DNA of 9,417 nucleotides from Clostridium sp. CAG:557 (GTDB taxonomy: Bacteria; Bacillota; Clostridia; Oscillospirales; Acutalibacteraceae). The stretch covers positions 48,347 through 57,763 of the forward strand of contig FR883894.1 of assembly GCA_000435275.1 (NCBI GenBank). The letters run 5' to 3'. A model generated the notes under the pieces. That model was not told where the DNA came from. It saw only the letters and a program-made list of their open reading frames with translations, and did not search any database. Positions 5,582-9,417 of this stretch are shown piece after piece (within the stretch, counting starts at the first letter, position 1; the number at the start of each line of letters is the position of its first letter). A program made the translations under genes and the position numbers.

Positions 5582-8086
5582 TCAATCGTCTGAAGAATCC
5601 TCTTTCGCTGCATCTTCAACGACATCCTCTGAAGAAATATCCTCAACATCGTCCTCATGAGGCACGCTCGCAACTGCAACAATTCTATTATTATCTGCAA
5701 TTTTCATAACGCGGACACCCTTTGAAGGTCGTGAGCAAACTCTAATTGTATCGGCTTTTATACGAATAATTATGCCACTTTCTGAGATTAAAATAATGTC
5801 TTCGTCGCTTGATACCAATTTTATCGATGCTACGTCACCATATTTCTCAACGTGATAATTCGTAATTCCTTTTCCACCACGCATTTGAAGCCGATAATCA
5901 TCAATCTCAGAAAGCCTTCCATAGCCCGTCTCCGAAACTGTTAAAACCATTGTTTCACGTGAAACGGGACTCATTCCAACAACATTATCACCATCTCGAA
6001 GCGAAATTGCTTTTACTCCTCGTGCCGTGCGCCCAACAGCTCTGACATCCGTCTCATTAAATCGAATTGCCATACCTTTTTTCGTTGCAACCAAAAGTTC
6101 TGTTGCTCCGTCAGTCACGCTTACCCAGGCCAATTCGTCACCATCATCCAAATCTATTGCGATAAGTCCGCCTTTTCTCGCAGAATCATATGCACTCAGT
6201 AACGTTCTTTTTATCACACCGCTTTTCGTGACCATAACTAAATATTTTTCTCCGTCAAAATCTGGAACTTTTATCATCGAAGTGACTTTTTCATCCGGCA
6301 TTATCGGCAATAAATTGGCCACATTTGTGCCTTTTGAAACTCGGGAGCCTTCTGGAATTTCATAGCATTTTAAACGATACACCTTGCCAAAATTTGTGAA
6401 AAACATAACATAATCGTGGCTATTTACCACAAACATTTCAGCGGCAACATCTTCTTCTCTGCAGCTCATTCCAGAAATGCCTCTGCCACCACGTCTTTGA
6501 AGCTTATATGTATCCGTCTTTTGCCTTTTTACATAACCGAAATTTGTAAGGGTAAGCACGCAATCTTCTTCCGGAATTAAATCCTCAATGTCAACTTCTC
6601 CACTCACCGCGGTAACTTTCGTTCGTCGTTCATCGGCAAAACGTCGCTTTATTTCTAAAATTTCTGTCTTTAGCATGTTTAATAGCTTAGATTTATCTCC
6701 CAAAATGCTTAAAAGTTCAGCTATTTTCTGTTCAAGTGCCGCAAGTTCTTCCTCAATTTTACTTCGTTCCAAACCTGTTAACTGCCCTAATCGCATTTGC
6801 ACTATTGCCTGCGCTTGAATTTCATCTAAATCAAACGCCTGCATTAATTTTTCTTTACCCTCTGACACCGACTTTGATGCCCTTAAAATAGCGATTACTT
6901 CGTCTATATGGTCGAGTGCAATTTTTAAGCCTTCCAAGATATGAGCGCGTTCTCTAGCTTTATTTAAATCAAATTGCGTGCGCCTCGTCAGCACCTCTAT
7001 TTGAAATTCGATATAATGCGTGAGCATTTCTTTCAGCGACAAAATTCTCGGTACGCCGTTTACTATTGCCAGCATTATCACTCCGAATGTCGTTTGAAGT
7101 TGCGTGAAAGAGTAAAGTTGATTTAGCACAACTTGCGGCGAAGCATCTCTCTTCAGATCGATTCTGATATGCATTCCGTTTCTGTCAGAGTGGTCTTCGA
7201 TATTTGAAATGCCCTCGATTCGTTTTTCTTTTACCAACTCCGCGATGCTTTCACATAAACGAGCTTTATTGACCTGATATGGCAGTTCTGTAACAACAAT
7301 TTTGTATCTAGAATTTTTCTCCTCAACAATTTCTGCGCATGCCCTCACGATAATTTTTCCTCTACCCGTCGCATATGCCGCTCTGATGCCACTATGCCCC
7401 ATAATTTGCGCACCTGTTGGAAAGTCCGGCCCTTTTATATGTTCCATCAACTCTGGCAAATCGGCTTCTGGATTATCTATCAAACAGCAAATCGCATCGA
7501 TTACTTCGCCCAAATTATGCGGAGGAATATTCGTTGCCATGCCAACTGCTATGCCTGTTGAGCCATTTACCAATAAATTTGGAAATCTTGATGGTAAAAC
7601 TTCTGGTTCTTTTAATCTATCGTCATAGTTTGACACAAAATTTACGGTGTCTTTTTCGATATCTGTGAGCATTTCAACCGAAATTTTACTCATTTTCGAT
7701 TCCGTATAACGATATGCAGCTGGCGGGTCTCCGTCCACTGAACCGAAGTTTCCATGACCATCCACCAACATGTATCTCATAGAAAAATCTTGAGCCAATC
7801 GCACCAGTGCGTCATAAACAGAAGCATCTCCATGAGGGTGATATCTGCCCAGAACCGAACCAACCGTATCCGCGCATTTTCTGTAGGCTTTATCTGGACC
7901 AAGGCCATTTTCAAAAAGAGTGTACAAAATTCGTCTATGCACTGGCTTTAAGCCATCTCTTACATCCGGCAGAGCTCTCGACACAATAACTGACATTGAA
8001 TAGTCTAAAAACGATTTTTTCATTTCATTCTCTATGTCTACGTCTATTATTTTGGATTCTTGCTCTATTTTTTCTTCATTTTCCAA
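5582..8086 (-). CDS. gyrA: DNA gyrase subunit A
   Basis: The breakage-reunion subunit of gyrase, which introduces negative supercoils as an A2B2 complex with GyrB. It is complete at 834 residues (E. coli has 875). The winged-helix region carries RYHPHGDASVYD (81-92), and the DNA-linked catalytic Tyr127 lies in AYRYTE. A coiled-coil arm follows (about 360-490). The C-terminal beta-pinwheel starts at about 505 with GyrA box QRRGGRG (530-536); a related RGGKG is at about 736-740. An acidic tail (810-834) ends the protein. Ala88 occupies the E. coli Ser83 position, while Asp92 keeps the Asp87 acid. The start is TTG at 8086, with GAGGTG 8 bases upstream; the first in-frame ATG is codon 22, already in the conserved region, so TTG is favoured. 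It lies downstream of gyrB and the YcxB-like gene. Confidence 0.97.
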   Translation of the reverse strand: MENEEKIEQESKIIDVDIENEMKKSFLDYSMSVIVSRALPDVRDGLKPVHRRILYTLFENGLGPDKAYRKCADTVGSVLGRYHPHGDASVYDALVRLAQDFSMRYMLVDGHGNFGSVDGDPPAAYRYTESKMSKISVEMLTDIEKDTVNFVSNYDDRLKEPEVLPSRFPNLLVNGSTGIAVGMATNIPPHNLGEVIDAICCLIDNPEADLPELMEHIKGPDFPTGAQIMGHSGIRAAYATGRGKIIVRACAEIVEEKNSRYKIVVTELPYQVNKARLCESIAELVKEKRIEGISNIEDHSDRNGMHIRIDLKRDASPQVVLNQLYSFTQLQTTFGVIMLAIVNGVPRILSLKEMLTHYIEFQIEVLTRRTQFDLNKARERAHILEGLKIALDHIDEVIAILRASKSVSEGKEKLMQAFDLDEIQAQAIVQMRLGQLTGLERSKIEEELAALEQKIAELLSILGDKSKLLNMLKTEILEIKRRFADERRTKVTAVSGEVDIEDLIPEEDCVLTLTNFGYVKRQKTDTYKLQRRGGRGISGMSCREEDVAAEMFVVNSHDYVMFFTNFGKVYRLKCYEIPEGSRVSKGTNVANLLPIMPDEKVTSMIKVPDFDGEKYLVMVTKSGVIKRTLLSAYDSARKGGLIAIDLDDGDELAWVSVTDGATELLVATKKGMAIRFNETDVRAVGRTARGVKAISLRDGDNVVGMSPVSRETMVLTVSETGYGRLSEIDDYRLQMRGGKGITNYHVEKYGDVASIKLVSSDEDIILISESGIIIRIKADTIRVCSRPSKGVRVMKIADNNRIVAVASVPHEDDVEDISSEDVVEDAAKEDSSDD

Positions 8087-8137
8087 AAAATTTCACCTCA
8101 TTTAGTTTCTTTTTTTGAATTACTCTTTTCCACCACC

Positions 8138-8193
8138 GCCGCGAAGTGGTATTCGCATTTCGTGAATGCCGCTCGCGGCTATATTTTTGTTTT
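8138..8193 (+). repeat. Terminator-shaped palindrome upstream of gyrA, oriented against the genes
   Basis: Arms 8138-8154 and 8164-8179 pair as GCCGCGA/TCGCGGC with a bulged A, then GTGGTATTC/GAATGCCGC, around a 9-base loop. The inner stem is continuous only as plus-strand RNA, where two positions are G-U wobbles; as minus-strand RNA they become C-A mismatches. The plus strand then runs into TATATTTTTGTTTT. It is therefore a plausible intrinsic terminator for plus-strand transcription, although no plus-strand gene precedes it. It may instead be a palindromic element or a block on antisense transcription. Confidence 0.55.
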
Positions 8194-8246
8194 GAAGTGG
8201 CGCAGCGCCTGCTTCGGCACTTTCTGCTGCATCTGCCGCGCTGCTC
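8194..8246. repeat. GC-rich inverted-repeat cluster between the YcxB-like gene and gyrA
   Basis: Adjoining the palindrome at 8138-8193 is a second GC-rich patch. GCAGCGC (8202-8208) is the inverted partner of GCGCTGC (8238-8244), GGCGC-A-GCGCC folds locally, and TGC-TTCG-GCA forms a tetraloop-type mini-hairpin. Base composition is clearly richer in G+C than the surrounding AT-rich DNA. No promoter or T-tract accompanies it on the minus strand. Confidence 0.45.
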
Positions 8247-8254
8247 TTACATTT

Positions 8255-8986
8255 TTATTCCTCTTCTTTTGGTGTCGTTCCAGCAATTATCATTGCTTGA
8301 ACGTCCGCCAAAAAATCTGGTTCTATCGCGCGGATAGGTATTATAAACAATTTTTCTTTTGGCAAATACAGCAAAAACATATCATTAAATTCTTCAAAAA
8401 CACTAGAGCCATCTAATGGAATTTTCCAGTTAGTCGTACCACTGTCGACTTCGATTTCATCGGGATAAATCTCCACAGATAATTTTTTACCCGTAGTTAA
8501 TTTATCTGCATTAAAACCTATAAAAAAGCGTGGCATCAAGATTACTAAGAATGTCAAAACAATAGATATTACACCTAGTATAAAATTCAAATTATTTCTT
8601 GTAACGAAAAATAAAATGAAAAACATTAGCGCTAAAACTAACAACAAGCATATTTCTACAATAGATCGAGTTCCATTTACTTTGAACATACCTGTATGCT
8701 TCAAACATGAAAAAATTTCTTCTTTTTTCAAAGCATATCCAAATTTTATTCCTGCATAATGTTCCTCATATTCTTCCGCATCATCATCCTCAACAAACTC
8801 CGACTCTGAGCCGTCCCACGTAGTTTCCTCGCTATCAAAATTGTCCTCTTGTTCGGTTTGCAAAACTTCTTCTTCAATTTGTTTTTCATCTTCCAACGTC
8901 GACGAAACTTTTTCTGAATTTTCAGTGGCTACATCCTCCAAATTCGCCGTCCCATCAACAGGAATACTTCCATCGTGTTCTTTCAT
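8255..8986 (-). CDS. YcxB-like membrane protein with an acidic N-terminal tail, encoded inside the gyrase operon
   Basis: A 243-residue protein. Residues 1-78 are very acidic and low in complexity: about 30 Asp/Glu against 3 Lys, including EDDDAEEYEE. Two membrane helices follow (about 108-128 and 133-155). Basic residues before helix 1 and after helix 2 suggest that both ends are cytoplasmic. The C-terminal part (about 165-236) resembles the PH-like YcxB domain: SVEIYPDEIEVDSGTTNWKI, then FNDMFLLYL and KLFIIPIRAIEP. The ATG at 8986 has AGAGGAG 6 bases upstream. The gene starts 26 bases after gyrB and precedes gyrA by 168 bases, so it is part of the gyrase operon. YcxB-like proteins have no settled function; a link to supercoiling or to the membrane is speculation. 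The reading frame stays open for 44 more codons after the TAA stop. Confidence 0.8.
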   Translation of the reverse strand: MKEHDGSIPVDGTANLEDVATENSEKVSSTLEDEKQIEEEVLQTEQEDNFDSEETTWDGSESEFVEDDDAEEYEEHYAGIKFGYALKKEEIFSCLKHTGMFKVNGTRSIVEICLLLVLALMFFILFFVTRNNLNFILGVISIVLTFLVILMPRFFIGFNADKLTTGKKLSVEIYPDEIEVDSGTTNWKIPLDGSSVFEEFNDMFLLYLPKEKLFIIPIRAIEPDFLADVQAMIIAGTTPKEEE

Positions 8987-9012
8987 AGTGCTCTCCTCTA
9001 ATCAAAAAATGT

Positions 9013-9417
9013 TTATATATCCAAATTTTGCACGTATTTTGCATTTTTTTCGATAAAATCACGCCGGGGTTCAACTTTATCACCCATTAGAATCGTGAAA
9101 ACTTCATCAGCCGCAGCCGCGTCAGCCAATTCTACCCGCAACATGATTCTTGTCTCTGGGTTCATCGTAGTCTCCCACAACTGCTCCGAATCCATCTCAC
9201 CAAGACCTTTATACCGCTGGACTTCTGTATTTCCGCCGAGTTCTTGCAAAATTTTATCTCTTTCATCATCGGAATATGCATAAAAATGCTTTTTAGATTT
9301 GGTTATTCTATACAAAGGTGGCTGCGCGATGTATATGTGGCCCTGCTCAACCAAAGGCTTCATAAAACGGAAGAAAAACGTCAGCAAAAGCGTCCGAATG
9401 TGCGAGCCATCGACGTC
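9013..9417 (-). CDS. gyrB: DNA gyrase subunit B, C-terminal part, cut by the window edge
   Basis: The ATPase and TOPRIM subunit of gyrase. Only the last 134 residues are visible. They open with DVDGSHIRTLLLTFFFR, the TOPRIM metal-binding Asp-x-Asp segment that coordinates magnesium for DNA cleavage. Next come the tail-domain signatures GHIYIAQPPLYR, EVQRYKGLGEMD, QLWETTMNPETR and the standard C-terminus RRDFIEKNAKYVQNLDI. The spacing between TOPRIM and tail is compact, as in Gram-positive GyrB, without the insertion seen in E. coli. The ATPase and transducer domains lie beyond the right edge. The YcxB-like gene begins 26 bases downstream with no terminator between. Confidence 0.96.
   Translation of the reverse strand, partial: DVDGSHIRTLLLTFFFRFMKPLVEQGHIYIAQPPLYRITKSKKHFYAYSDDERDKILQELGGNTEVQRYKGLGEMDSEQLWETTMNPETRIMLRVELADAAAADEVFTILMGDKVEPRRDFIEKNAKYVQNLDI

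Noticed and set aside
6027..7989. Several plus-strand open frames of 76-112 codons inside gyrA
   Set aside because: They arise from the codon pattern of gyrA on the other strand and lack initiation signals or protein-like features.
8060..8416. A 118-codon plus-strand open frame across the gyrA-YcxB spacer
   Set aside because: It overlaps both flanking coding regions antisense, has no ribosome site, and its Phe/Cys-rich translation looks like reverse-strand noise.

Overview
This window looks like a stretch of low-GC, probably anaerobic Bacillota chromosome (Clostridia-like is my best guess). The signs are AT-rich DNA throughout, strong AGGAGG-type ribosome binding sites, a TTG start on gyrA, a MecA-type ClpC adaptor, a cysteine desulfurase paired with thiI, and a GyrA with Gram-positive features. 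No exact genus can be named. There are no RNA genes, CRISPR arrays or insertion sequences, and no gene-free stretch exceeds 300 bases.

Reading from the right edge down the minus strand: the 3' end of gyrB (9417-9013) is followed by a gene for a two-helix membrane protein with a YcxB-like C-terminal domain and a very acidic N-terminal tail (8986-8255). Next come a GC-rich palindromic spacer (8254-8087), full-length gyrA (8086-5582), a second spacer with two hairpins, and rpe (5430-4792). All are co-directional and tightly spaced, and I see no clear terminator between them, so gyrase and the pentose-phosphate epimerase may share a transcript. A hairpin at 4728-4785 ends rpe transcription and also ends the converging mecA-like gene.

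The only plus-strand gene is a MecA-like adaptor (4147-4725). Its promoter lies in a 231-base divergent spacer (3916-4146). The opposite promoter in that spacer, a consensus TTGACA-17-TAAAAT, drives a minus-strand pair: a small membrane protein with a zinc ribbon (3915-3490) and an exported multi-domain lysozyme (3441-1840). That pair ends at a canonical terminator (1788-1830).

A further minus-strand unit follows: a cysteine desulfurase (1702-572) and the 5' part of thiI (548 to the left edge). The desulfurase supplies persulfide sulfur, and ThiI uses it for 4-thiouridine in tRNA and possibly for thiamine synthesis.

Most of the window is ordinary housekeeping. The unusual items are a GH24-type lysozyme whose catalytic fold is interrupted by two SH3b repeats, a membrane-protein gene placed inside the gyrase operon with an open in-frame tail beyond its stop codon, GC-rich palindromes on both sides of gyrA, and an alanine at the GyrA quinolone-determining position.
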